Origin: Heterodera schachtii
Lineage: Eukaryota > Nematoda > Chromadorea > Rhabditida > Heteroderidae
DNA: 64,000 bases
Direction: 5' to 3'
Assembly: GCA_023374025.1 (NCBI GenBank)
Contig: SIJG01000053.1
Coordinates: 682,001 to 746,000, forward strand
The notes under the pieces were generated by a model. The model was given only the letters and a program-made list of their open reading frames with translations. It ran no database searches and had not been told where the DNA came from. This document shows positions 11,114-20,850 of this stretch, one piece after another; positions within the stretch are counted from its first letter, which is position 1, and every line of letters starts with the position of its first letter. Position numbers and translations under genes: made by a program.

Positions 11114-12640
11114 TTGGATTCGGTATTTTCTCCGACTTCGCTGATGCCAATTGTTCAACAGAATCAAAATCAAATGCTTTCACAGGAAAAATTTGGTGGT
11201 TTTGTCGAAGAAAAAAGTCAACAAAGGGAGGAACATTCCAAATTGTTGGCAAATATTGGATGTGCGAGAAATGCGAGACCTTTGGTAGAAGCAAAAAGTA
11301 GTGAATTTGTAAATAATTAAATGAGTGAATTGTTTAGAATTGTAATTTATTTGCATTTTATTTTTAGCCATCGCACAACGACAAAGGGATTCGCTTATTT
11401 ACAATGGCCTTTCTTCTTCGGTTACGGATTTTTCCTCAATGAATTCATTATTACCAACCGGACGTCACAACAAAACGCAAAAAGAACGCGAATTTGAAAT
11501 TACGTGCAGCTCAAGTGTCGGGTTAATCACTGAACGGAACGGCGGCATTTGGCCGGCGGAGGTGCGACACAAAATATTTCAGACATTGAGATGGGTTTTC
11601 CAACAAACTTTTCTACGTGTCGACTTACAGAAATGTGTCGACGAACTTTCTGTGGCTCGTGTTGCTGCATCGGTGCGACTGCTCCTTGATTGGATAGGCG
11701 AGCACGGAGAAAGGGGATTTACGGCTGTGAATGACTGCTGGAAAAAACTTTGGACGAAATTCAGCGGAGAAATTTTTTACTTGGATTTTATTGAGAGGGA
11801 AAGGATAAGACTGACAGAAGAAACTGAGGTCAAATGAGGACGAATAGAATGGATTAGAAAAAAATTCAGGAAAAATTGAACGAATTGGCAAATGCCAACG
11901 ACGAAATGGAACAATTGGAGAGAAAGTGTCAAGCGAATGGCTTCTCCGAAAAACCGAAGGAGCTTAAAACATTGGGCCAATCCTTGCACAAAGTCGAAAC
12001 GCGAATTTATCGACTGAGAAACGCATTGAATGCGTACAAACTCAGAATTGACAACGCACGACGATTCAAAGAAATAATCGGGGAGGTGGGCCGTGAATTC
12101 ATTTGTATGAATCCTGCTCAATTAGAATATTTCATAGTTCCACAAGGAATGTGACGCACTTTTTCTGATGCTTTATGAGAATGACGGCGTTGGAAAGAGC
12201 CGAATATTTAAAGTGAATGGAGGCCAAATCAAAGATCGGATCAAGTCAGTAAAGGAGCGTCAAGCTAACCTTGGTTTAATTCGGTCAAATTTCTCTTTTT
12301 CATTTTGCTATTATTTAGAAAAAAATTTTGAGTTGGCGTCAGAGACTTCGTCATCTTTCCGTTTTTTATTGCTCCAATGTGAAAATGGGGAACACAACAG
12401 CAACAAAAGAATGGATTTTAATATTGAAGAGGTTCTCCGGCAAATCTCTGTAGATTCCGAAGCACTGACAAAGCGTCGACAGCGATTCGCCAAATTGGTC
12501 GAATTTTGGGTTCAGTTATTAAACTCTCAGTGCTCAATTTCTCTGCATAAGAACACAAATCACATTTCGGCAAAGATTTGTGGAGGCTTTCTAATTGATG
12601 CTGTGGACAGAAAGCGCGAAAACGATGAAAGAAACTGATA
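11114..12640 (+). CDS. Unidentified coiled-coil protein, several exons
   Basis: Three well-formed plus-strand segments share short introns. The first (about 11114-11310) is Gln/Glu-rich. The second starts after an acceptor near 11369, includes SSSVGLITERNGGIWPAEVR and ARVAASVRLLLDWIGEHGER, and ends at a donor after RLTEETE (about 11828). The third follows an acceptor near 11865 and is a strong coiled coil (EKLNELANANDEMEQLERK...), stopping at about 12154. A further frame at 12168-12640, with an intron-like gap near 12275-12320, continues the helical, charged style and may be another exon or a separate piece. No known domain is evident; kinetochore, centrosomal or tethering-type coiled-coil proteins would fit equally well. 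Confidence 0.5.
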
Positions 12641-12928
12641 ATAAGAGAAAAAATCTTTAAATTGCAAACATCTAATTTAAAAGCAGAGTAAATTTTAATC
12701 AAGTTAGGAATCGAAAGTTTTTGAACGAATATCCGCTCAATTAAGCATGCTTACTTTGCTAGACTCATTAAAATTCATTCTATATCAATGTCATACATAT
12801 GTATAACCTATTTGGGTACTTTTCCGTTATGTTGCACCCCCTGAAATTTTTTTTTTAATTTTTTTTTCTAGGCTTATTTTTTATGCTGATCACGAATCCG
12901 GTATTATTTTTTTGATCCGACGTCATTT

Positions 12929-13220
12929 ATGAGAGTTTACGTCAAATTTTACGTGCAAAAACGTGAAATTAATTTTTGATTATTTCGGCGGCATGAATTT
13001 CGGAATTTGCTCCAACATCACTTCAAATTCGTCTAATTCACGTCTTTTCACTTCGCTGCGCCATAAAAATTCCGCCAGAGAGCTACGCGTATTAATCTCT
13101 GGAATCTAATCAATGATCACATTGTTAGCTGGTAAAAGATCAAAGATTAATCTTGTCAAATTAACTAATCAAAAATTAATTTCATGTTTTTGCACGTAAA
13201 ATTTGACGTAACTCTCGTAA
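12929..13220. repeat. Foldback repeat, about 50-bp arms
   Basis: The left arm GAGAGTTTACGTCAAATTTT is mirrored near 13190-13218 by AAAATTTGACGTAACTCTC, and the pairing continues inward through ACGTGCAAAAACGTGAAATT. The loop contains ordinary AT-rich DNA. No clean target duplication was found at the ends. A tgctgatcacgaatccgg motif just outside (near 12880) is the same internal motif found in the Merlin-like MITEs, so this palindrome may have inserted into an older copy. Confidence 0.7.
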
Positions 13221-13243
13221 ATTAAAATTTTATGAGTTTAAAT

Positions 13244-14100
13244 TAGGGTTCGAGCCCCCTGGGCGGGGGTGGCTTTTCACGGGGGCGGGGGATTGCGGGG
13301 GTCAGAGTCGCGGGGGCGGGGACGGGGGTGACCAAATGATTCGCCCCCGGGGACGGGGGCGGGGGTTTGCGTTTAATTAGCTCCAAAAAATTTCACAAAA
13401 ATTAATTATTTTTTTTTTTGAATGATGTGTTTGGCTCCACATTCCTTTATTCGATATATCGCCTCGATTTAATTCTTTTTGGTATAATTGCACAGATTTT
13501 GTCTAAAAAATGACCAAATTTAGGGATTACAAATATGCCAAAAATAGTCAATTTTTATGGGTATTTTTGTCTATTAATCCAGGGTTACAAAATTGCTTCA
13601 AATATTTTTACAATTTATTCGTTCTTTTGGGGAGGAAATAAGCAAATCGTAAAATTCAGTGCATTCGGGATCACTAAATCAGATTTTTAACATTTTTTGC
13701 GGCACATTTTTCCAAAAAACTTGGTGAATGCGCGATGAGAGAGCTCCGGCGGTGCCGGTAGGCGCCGCCGGGAAAATTTTTCTTTAAAGATATGTGAATT
13801 TTGCTAGAAATTAGCCAAATTTTTCAGAAATTTTCCTCTTTTAGTTGAAAATAATGCATTATCACAAATTAGAATTCATAAAATTTGTCAAATTGGATAA
13901 AAAAAATTCAAAATTTATAAATTTTTTGCCTTTTATCCACGAATATGTCATTCTCAGGGGTGTATTTTTCACCCCCGCGCCCCCGCGGGGGTGAAGGTCG
14001 CGGGGGCGGGGGATGCGGGGGTCTGAATCACGGGGACGGGGGTGAGCCCCAAAAACCTGTCCCGTCCCCGGGGACGGGGGGGGGCGGGGCTCGAACCCTA
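13244..14100. mobile_element. Non-autonomous hAT-like element, 857 bp, G-rich ends
   Basis: It begins TAGGGTTCGAGCC and ends GGCTCGAACCCTA. The flanking octamers are GTTTAAAT (13236-13243) and CTTTAAAT (14101-14108), an 8-bp duplication with one mismatch. Subterminal regions carry repeated GGGGGCGGGG motifs, for example gcgggggcggggacgggggtg near 13312 and an inverted set near 13970-14080. The interior includes ccggcggtgccggtaggcgccgccgg near 13746, homologous to modules in the element at 7714-8843. The two elements therefore share an interior but carry different ends, and both have hAT-type signatures. Confidence 0.85.
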
Positions 14101-14144
14101 CTTTAAATAGAATTAGACGGGTCTCTTGTTATTTCGAACCCAAC

Positions 14145-14265
14145 TACCGTATTTTCTCTAATTATATGCCCGGGTATATTATTTTTCAACCCCCTCAGAA
14201 AGGGGGAGATAATTAGAGACGGGCATATTAATGGAGACGGGCATATAATTAGAGAAAATACGGTA
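14145..14265. mobile_element. 121-bp palindromic MITE, Tc1/mariner type
   Basis: The sequence from CCGTATTTTCTCTAATTATA to its mirror TATAATTAGAGAAAATACGG is flanked by TA on both sides (14145-14146 and 14264-14265). The dinucleotide TA duplication fits Tc1/mariner mobilisation. The arms are nearly perfect over about 30 bp and the loop contains another gacgggcatatta motif, so the copy is young. Confidence 0.85.
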
Positions 14266-14778
14266 AGCCGGGTCTAAGTCAAACAGAAACTAGTACACGT
14301 TTAACTCTACGTTTAAACAACCGTAAGAATTGACGAAATAATAAGATTACCAGGTTTCACTACATAAATTTTTTAGTTTTCAAGAACATAAAATTTTTGA
14401 GCACAAGCGTTGTTAAAATTTACTAAATGAATGAAAAATGAATATTTTTTAGAATGTTCCTTTTATGGCAACTTGATTTACTGTTGAATAAATACAGCAA
14501 AGAAAATGATTGCTAAAATTCGCACTATTTATAAGCAACTTGTTATGCCCACTATGCCTTAGTTACCGATTCCAGCCACTCATTTTCAAGCCCTATAAAA
14601 GCAGAGAATTATGTTTGCATTTTCATCCCCTTCATCATTCACTTTTGCCAGCACCGGCAATTGCACACGCGTAATTTCTGAGGCCCTTTTTTCTGATTGT
14701 CATTTTTTTTTCACTTACAGAAACAGACAGTTTTGCTCAAGTTCATCAACAATACCATTCTCAACAACACCTATCAAA
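14266..14778. other. Intergenic, upstream of the H2B-like gene
   Basis: AT-rich DNA containing the presumed promoter of the histone gene. No stem-loop or cell-cycle element could be assigned by eye. An upstream ATG at 14611 is in frame with the histone start, but the intervening residues (Phe/Ser-rich) do not resemble a histone tail. Confidence 0.4.
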
Positions 14779-15271
14779 ATGGCACGACGAAGGAAAGAAG
14801 CGGGAAAGCAGTCGTACAAGGTACAGTTTAACAGTTTACAACTTGCTTAAAAAACAACCAAATTGGGTAATTCTCCCCCCCCCCCCCCGCCTATTTCAGC
14901 TGTACGTTCGACGGATGCTGAAGCAAACTCACCCGGGCAAGGAAATCTCAACGCGTGTGTTGAACATCATGGAGTCGTGAGTTTCGGCCGTAAAGGCTCA
15001 AGCAATGAATGTTTAATTTTTTATCCAATTTTTTCAAAATTTCATGTTCCTCAACGATTTGATGGATCGCATTGCAGCGGAAGCTACGCTCATTTCTCTC
15101 TATAACCGCCGCAAGACCATGAATCTTCGTGATATGCAGTCCGCCGTCCAACTGTGCCTCCCTGTCGGAATGGCCACGCGTGCGAATCGCAAGGCATATG
15201 ATGTGGTGGCACAGTACAATGCTGCTAGGAAACGGAAGGGCATCTTGGGGCAATTCTGCAGTTGGTTGTGA
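14779..15271 (+). CDS. Divergent histone H2B variant, intron-containing
   Basis: Exons at 14779-14820, 14900-14976 and about 15046-15271 join to a 114-residue protein with the H2B core. QSYK, LYVRRMLKQTHPGKEIS and VLNIMES correspond to H2B [21 protein letters not shown]...IMNS. FLNDLMDRIAAEA matches FVNDIFERIAAEA, and LYNRRKTMNLRDMQSAVQLCLP matches [22 protein letters not shown]. The N-terminal tail is only about 14 residues (MARRRKEAGK). The C-terminal helix is rewritten (VGMATRANRKAYDVVAQYN) and extended by RKRKGILGQFCSWL. The acidic-patch glutamates of canonical H2B (in PGELAKHAVSE) are absent. Intron 2 starts with a good donor (gtgagt), but no AG precedes the conserved FLNDL codons; the reading needs a break at ttcat|G. 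Either the acceptor is non-canonical, a base is wrong, or the copy is a recent pseudogene. Introns and likely polyadenylation suggest a replication-independent variant. Confidence 0.8.
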
Positions 15272-16094
15272 TTTTGAGGGAGCAATGAGGACGATATTTT
15301 TGACATTTGATGTACAGGAATATATTGTAATCCAAGTCTGTATCACATGTTCAGTTGTTATGCATAATACTTGTCAATAAACGACTCGATTCCTGGGCCT
15401 TTCCAGGCGGTATTCGAGGAAACAAATGTTTCCCAGAAGCCAAACCAGTATTGAGATAAATAATTTAAAATCAATAATTCTCGTTGTAAGATAAATGAAT
15501 AAATTTTGGAGATAAAAATCATTAGGGGTGCATTTTCCTCTTGCATTTTGTTAATAAATTCTCGGGCCCAACTTCGAACAAAAAGTCGAAAATTTTTCAC
15601 TTTTGTTCCTAAATTGATCAAAACTGGCTAAATTTGGTCACAAATCATTGGAACATCAAATAATGGTCATTCAGTATAGATACGAACATAGAAGTGAATT
15701 TTTAAATTTTCGACCTTTGTTCGAGTCTGGGATTCGGAATTGGTCAAAAGGGTTCAGGGTCGCTGATCCGGCATCCTGATATTCGAATTCGAGTTCGGAA
15801 ATTGGTCAAAATGGATGCCGGATTCGTGCTCACAATCAGCGCCTTAAAACACCCCTAGAAACTTGTTATAAGAATTTAGATAATAAAAAAAAAATTTCGG
15901 GACCAATGATGTACATGATTGCCCAGAAATCCGTGCTCTAATATAGTTTATCTGGCACAGTGATTTGTCAAAAAATCAATTTTAAGGTGAATATGTATGA
16001 AGAGATCAACAAAGTTCCAATTGAGCAAAGGCAAGAAAAAAAAAATTCAAAGGCCAAGAAAGCGCCATATGATTGTAATCTGTTCTCGCATTGC
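15272..16094. other. Intergenic between H2B-like gene and TDP2 (convergent)
   Basis: This holds the 3' ends of two convergent genes and the chimeric MITE fragment at 15545-15923. Short frames here follow the palindromic repeats and are not genes. Confidence 0.5.
15545..15923. repeat. Chimeric foldback fragment of two Merlin-like MITE families
   Basis: The right half (about 15790-15923, ending gggaccaatgatgtacatgattgcc) is the right arm of the GGCAATCATG family whose intact copy is at 29175-29746. The left part (ttcgaacaaaaagtcgaaaa ... ttttcgacctttgttcgag) matches the interior of the GGTAATACT family. No left terminal repeat or target duplication is visible. It looks like a recombinant or nested remnant. 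Confidence 0.65.
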
Positions 16095-17726
16095 TCAATT
16101 CTCCATTTTGGTAACAGTCGCTGAAGAGGTCGAAGTACCGCTCAGGCGATCAACAGAAGATGCATCGGGATTTTGAGTGATTTCCGGCACATTTCTCGGA
16201 TTCACAAAGCGACAAATGACGGCAAAATGGTCACTAGGGAAACAGTCCGGGCCTGAAATACACAAAATCTCGTAAATACAAAAATTGTGCGCAGGAAACA
16301 CTCGCCTCTGATTCGATTGGTGCCCTCCAAGCTGAACTCCACCTCCCCATAAGGGCCAGAAAAATAGAGGCGATCAAAGCGACACCGAGCACGTCCATTG
16401 TTCCGATAATTGTCATTTCGGCACATGTCCCAAGTGTAGCGCGAGTTTGAGTTCGAACCAGCGGCCTCCCACGCGTCGCGCATCGTCGAGAGAGAAACGC
16501 CTGACTCCGATTGGATCCCCGCCACCTATCACGCCGAATATTTATTGTATTATTCCATTCAACTGCTCTTTGTAAGCCCATCCCACCTCTTTGTCACGGA
16601 TGTTAAGGTCACCGCCTGTGAAAAGGGAGTTGGTCTTCAGAACGGAATACCACCAAAAACAGACCGAATACCGCCAATGTCTCTTCGCTGTCCGTTCCTG
16701 CCATTGAGTGAATTTTATCCATACACAGTTTGAACTGCGTCTTGCGCTCTTCGCCGACTTCGCGAGTGCTTTCCAAATGGGTGTTGACAAGCGCGAGACG
16801 GAGGCGTTGCCATTGGCCTTGGATGACTGTCATGGAACGACCCATTTGAGTGTTGGGAAAGCGAATGACTTCGGAGTGATTGATTTTGATGTTCCGAAAT
16901 GTTAGGGAAACGGTAGACAAAGTGTATGAAGGAAAGTCACTCACTTTGCTAATGAGAGTCACACAGAAATAATCCGGGTTGTACAAGTCGGAGACAACAA
17001 TGTTGTACATCGGGGCCATCAGCTCATTGAGTTGGGGCATCAGAGGTCGAGTCATCTCTTGCAGGAAAATCACTTCGGGGTTCGTTCTAATCGTGTCAAA
17101 TGTCCGATGCATTTCCAGTGTTTCGGTGGGCTTTTCCCTGCCACCATTTTGCTCACCTCGCAATTATGTAAAGCACCGCATAGAATCGTTTGTTCAAATT
17201 GCGTCCGTCCGTCCCGTCCACATTCCAAGTGATCAGCGTCAGTTCGGCAGGGAATTTTGAGCTTTCCTTCGGATCGTCCCCATGCCGCGAACGTTTGTGC
17301 GGCGGCTGTTTACCCTTTGATTTGTCATTTGGGGTTTCACCCGACCCTTCCTCGTCATCCACCTCACTGCCCGTATTTTGTGCGCTGTCCAAACCTTCGG
17401 TTTGGAATTTTTTGTAGGCGGCCTCGGGGTCATCGGCCGTGTAATAACGGGCCAAAGCACGCTGAAGAAAAATGGTGGATGGAGAGGTTACAATTAGACG
17501 GCAACCGAACGGACTCACATCGAGGTCGAAGTTGACATCCTGGAGAATAAAATGGGCAAATGCTTCGTCCGTATTAGTTATTTCAGCGAACTGTCGGAGG
17601 GCCTAAAAAACAACAAAGAATTCCAAATAAAAAAGTAGCAAATTCAAGCCAATAGCAACATCAAATTGATTGTTCATTCACTTCACTTACCTCCTCGGCG
17701 TCGTCGTCGGTCATACAATCCGACAT
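16095..17726 (-). CDS. tdp2: Tyrosyl-DNA phosphodiesterase 2
   Basis: A 5'-tyrosyl-DNA phosphodiesterase of the endonuclease/exonuclease/phosphatase fold, which removes trapped topoisomerase II from DNA 5' ends in the nucleus. Start ATG at 17724-17726 (MSCDM-like start, actually MSDCMTDDDAEE), stop at 16095. Exon 2 (17602-17519, ALRQFAEITNTDEAFAHFIL...) is the N-terminal UBA-like domain. A low-complexity linker with KGKQPPHKRSRHGDD follows. Catalytic blocks appear in order: LITWNVDG (cf. TWNIDG), VIFLQEM with the metal-binding Glu, LVNTHLESTR, GDLNIRDKEV (cf. GDTNLRDREV), SRYTWDMCRND, CRFDRLYFSG, and CFPSDHFAVIC with the catalytic SDH. Every hallmark residue seen in vertebrate TDP2 is present. 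Short introns separate the blocks, for example around 17158, 16930, 16600 and 16270. It is the only gene between two repeat blocks. Confidence 0.92.
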
Positions 17727-18001
17727 TTGTAATAAATATGAGTATTTAAAATTCTTAAAAAAATACAAATTATTTCCGGGGTTACTGATCACGAGATCCG
17801 GCATCATTATTCGAAGCCCTTACCCGAATTCGAACAAAAAATTGAAAATTTACTTTTACCAAAATTCATTTATTACCCAAATTCAATTAAATGCGCAAAC
17901 TTGGTCGAAAATAGGTTGGCGGCTAAACTGAATAAGAGCCATTCTTTTGTTTTGCGTTATTTCAAAAGAATTAGGTACCTAAGTCTTGAAGGCTTATTAC
18001 A
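17727..18001. other. TDP2 upstream region with a degraded MITE half
   Basis: The promoter side of TDP2. Around 17775-17880, ttactgatcacgagatccggcatc and cccgaattcgaacaaaaaattg match one arm of the Merlin-like MITE interior, but both ends are missing. No other feature. Confidence 0.45.
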
Positions 18002-18131
18002 CAGGGTTCCCAGATCAAAATTTTCAAAAGTCTCATTTGGCAGGCAAAAAAGCCTCATTTTGTGTCAAAAAGACTCATTTTTATAAAGTTTATTCAAAAC
18101 ATGCTTAAAATTTTCAAATGATATATTTTTG

Positions 18132-18705
18132 ATTGTACACACACCGTCCGAAAAAACGAGATGTGTACCAATAAATAGAGTGCAGAGAAAAAAACATCTC
18201 TCATTTTTGGCGTACTATTTTTTTATCTCTGATAATAGAGAAAAACTGAATTTACTTCGTGACGTTTAACTTTTTTCCTACACGTTAAAGCCGCTTCAAA
18301 TTTTGCATACTGATAGAGAAAAATATTCCGCATCTAATGATAGGTCAGGTTAATTTAAAAATAGGTCGACTTGAAAAGTTATTCAAAAAGCAAAATTTCG
18401 AACGCTCATATCCTTTTTCTACTCATTCTAATTGCTTAGAATTTGCTTAGAAAAAGCTTCTCCTCGTTAAGAGCTTTCGAATGATATCAAGATTGTCCAA
18501 TTTGGTTGCCAAAAACCTCCAAAAATAATTTCCAAAAAAATCGTCATTTTTAAATTTTTGTACAAAAATAAATAAATAAATTCATGTTGCACAGCGGACT
18601 CGAACCTCCTCCCTTTGTCCTTTACTATCTTACAAAAACCACTGAGCCACACATGCAAATCTTTATTGGTACAGGAGCTCAGTTTTCGGACGCTGTGTAC
18701 ATGAT
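18132..18705. repeat. Inverted-repeat element carrying a tRNA-like segment
   Basis: The left end attgtacacacaccgtccg and right end cggacgctgtgtacatgat are mirror images, and inside them tgtaccaataaa is mirrored by tttattggtaca. The 574-bp segment lies in the left arm of the larger palindrome. It contains the tRNA-like segment at 18589-18656. No target duplication was resolved. Confidence 0.65.
18589..18656 (-). ncRNA. tRNA-derived (SINE-like) segment, degenerate
   Basis: On the minus strand the sequence starts GCATGTGTGGCTCAGTGG (an internal box-A-like promoter) and 3' of it has GAGGTTCGAGTCC (a near-consensus box B), followed by GCTGTGC, which pairs partly with the 5' end. The length is tRNA-like. 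The acceptor stem pairs at about five of seven positions and the T stem is imperfect, so it is not a functional tRNA but a tRNA-derived repeat head or pseudogene. It is embedded in an inverted-repeat element. Confidence 0.6.
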
Positions 18706-19088
18706 TAAGCTGAGCAATTTTTTGTTCGAAATAAGCATTTTGTGAAATTCTGATGAGCGTGAAAAATGATTGATTTTTTCAAAATTTCTCAAAAAACCAC
18801 AAGCCTCAAAATTTCTCAAAAAACCACAAAAAGCCTCAAAGCCTCATTTTAAAATTTTAGCCTCATTGACCTATCAAAAAACCACAAAATGAGGGAAAAA
18901 GTGAAGAATACTGACGGGATTGAAAATGTATATAAATTATATACCATTCGACTCATCCGAAAGAATTTTTTGGGGGCAACCAATCCCTGAAGAGTTACAG
19001 ACCCGGGACTGAAATGGCCAAATGCCTTTGGGACTGAACCGTCCACTGACTTAAAACGCATGGAATTGCGACAAAAAACATATCAATC

Positions 19089-19566
19089 CGGAACCGCTCA
19101 GTTCGGCCCCCACAGTTCGGCCCTCACGGTTCGGCCCTCACGATTCGGCCCCCACGATTCGGCCCCAGCTCATTTTTCCATGATAGCTTTTTTCTTTGGC
19201 ATCCAAATCCATTAATCTTGGTATCATTCGAAAGCTCTTCACATGCTCTATTAGCCTTACAAAAAGCGGATAGATTTTCAAGCCTGGAAAAAATTTTATT
19301 AAGAAAAAACTTCAAAAATTTCGACTTTCTTGCAATTTTCATGTATAGCTTTTTTGGTATTTGTCTAATCGTAAAGCAATAGCTTAGAAAAAGCTTCTAA
19401 ACACCTTAAGCTTTCAAATAATACCAACAATGTTGGATATGTTTGACAAAGAAAAAAGTTATAGAAAGTTGTAGTGGAAAAACATGCTGGGGCCGAACCG
19501 TGGGGGCCGAATCGTGAGGGCCGAACCGTGAGGGCCGAACTGTGGGGGCCGAACTGAGGTAGACCG
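19089..19566. mobile_element. Foldback MITE with tandem TTCGGCCC motifs in its ends, 478 bp
   Basis: Flanked by the 8-bp duplication TATCAATC (19081-19088 and 19567-19574). Each terminal repeat contains CTCAGTTCGG followed by four or five tandem copies of a 14-bp unit, TTCGGCCC(C/T)CAC(A/G)(G/A). The interior is AT-rich with mirrored 'attcgaaagctcttcacatg'-type motifs. The opposite arm of the host palindrome, near 20075-20100, keeps the uninterrupted sequence through TATCAATC (read on the minus strand), which confirms the insertion point. A truncated relative lies at 26440-26598. Confidence 0.88.
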
Positions 19567-20364
19567 TATCAATCGATTCCTCATCGTCTGTTAATCAAGA
19601 ATCCGAAGGAATTTTTGGATTAAAAAAAAATTGGCAAAAGTTATAGGTCCTCAAAACCGGTTCAGTCAAAAAATAACAAAAATTCATAAAATTTGAAAAA
19701 TTGAATATCGAGTATTGCGCTAAAAAACCGCCGCACACTCGACTACGGCGGCCAGTAGGTGGGGCGAGACTACGGGCTACGGAAGAAGTCCGCGCGTGAT
19801 CCGCAGGCGGTTGACTGATTGGCGGGGGCCCTTCGGGCCCCCGCAGTCAACCGCCTGTGGCGCTCGTCAGACTTCTTCCGTAGCCCGTAGTCTCGCCCCA
19901 CTACTTGCTCCGTCTTCGCATGCTTCCTTTTGCGATTCAAAAACCTGAAAGTTGTTTAAAAGTGTTTTTGGTTCACCTAAATTATTATTTTAATCAAAGT
20001 AATTTTCGGATGTTTTTGAGGGCCTATAACTTTTTTCATTTTTTTTTTTTTGCTCTAAAATTCTTTCGGATTCGTAATTTAGAAGCCGAGAGGAATCGAT
20101 TGATATGTTTTTTGTCGCAATTCCATGCGTTTAAGGCGTTGGACGGTTCAGTCCCAAAGGCATTTGGCCATTTCAGTCCCGGGTCTGTAACTCTTCAGGG
20201 ATTGGTTGGCGCCAAAAAATTCTTTCGGATTCTTGCATAGAGACCGAGAGGAGTCGATTGGTATATAATTTATATACATTTTCAATCCCGTCAGTATTCT
20301 TCACTTTTACCAAAATGAGGCTAAAGCCTCAGATCTGGGAACCCTGATTACCTTCCATTCTTCC

Positions 20365-20776
20365 GGACGACACCCAACTCGTACTAGGCCAACTCGTACT
20401 GCCCCAACTCGTACTGTTTTTTGACAAAAAAATGGTCATAACTTTTGTCAAAGTCGACCAAATTAAATATTCTTGGTACCATTCGGTAGCCCTTAATGTT
20501 CTCTATCTAACCACCAAGTTTCAAAAAATTTGATAAAGTTTGAAAAAAGTTATGGACGAAAAAAAATTTTTTTACGATTTTTGGCCATAACTTTTTTGAA
20601 AAGCAATAAAATTTTCTTGTATTTTGCAGAGAGATGGAGAACATTAAGGGCTATTGAATGGTACCAAGAATGTTTAATTTGGTCGACTTTGACAAAAGTT
20701 ATGACCATTTTTTTGTCGAAAAACAGTACGAGTTGGGGCAGTACGAGTTGGCCTAGTACGAGTTGGGTTTTTACCC
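20365..20776. mobile_element. Foldback MITE with tandem CCAACTCGTACT motifs in its ends, 412 bp
   Basis: Flanked by the 8-bp duplication ATTCTTCC (20357-20364 and 20777-20784), with ends beginning GG (GGACGACACCCAACTCG against GGGTAAAAACCCAACTCG read inward from the right). Each end carries three tandem copies of a roughly 15-bp unit containing CCAACTCGTACT. The interior arms pair over more than 100 bp, for example atggtcataacttttgtcaa. It is organised exactly like the element at 19089 but with an unrelated unit. Confidence 0.87.
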
Positions 20777-20850
20777 ATTCTTCCACTATGCAAATTTTTG
20801 TTTCTTTTTGGAGCTCATATCGCGGATAGTTGTTTAGATTTATAAATTGA

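Larger units (their letters stand above)
18002..20346. mobile_element. Large (2,345 bp) nested foldback element, CAGGGTTCCCAGATC ends
   Basis: It opens with CAGGGTTCCCAGATC (18002-18016) and closes with GATCTGGGAACCCTG (20332-20346). Just inside both ends are mirrored tandem motifs (cctcatttt/aaaatgagg, repeated 'gcctca' units). A second mirrored block pairs 18890-19088 with 20095-20310 (tcccaaaggcatttggccat and its complement). The centre (19735-19915) is a GC-rich hairpin with 31-bp arms beginning TGGGGCGAGACTACGGGCTA and a core gcgggggcccttcgggcccccgc. CAGGG ends suggest a hAT-type origin, but only a five-base ATTAC repeat could be matched at the flanks, so class is uncertain. Other elements (18132-18705 and 19089-19566) have inserted into its left arm. 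Confidence 0.75.

Noticed and set aside
13244..14100. GC-rich islands considered as a CpG-type promoter
   Set aside because: The G-rich blocks are mirror-image ends of a transposable element with matching flanks.
18589..18656. Functional tRNA gene
   Set aside because: Acceptor and T stems pair imperfectly and it lies in a repeat; kept only as a tRNA-derived segment.
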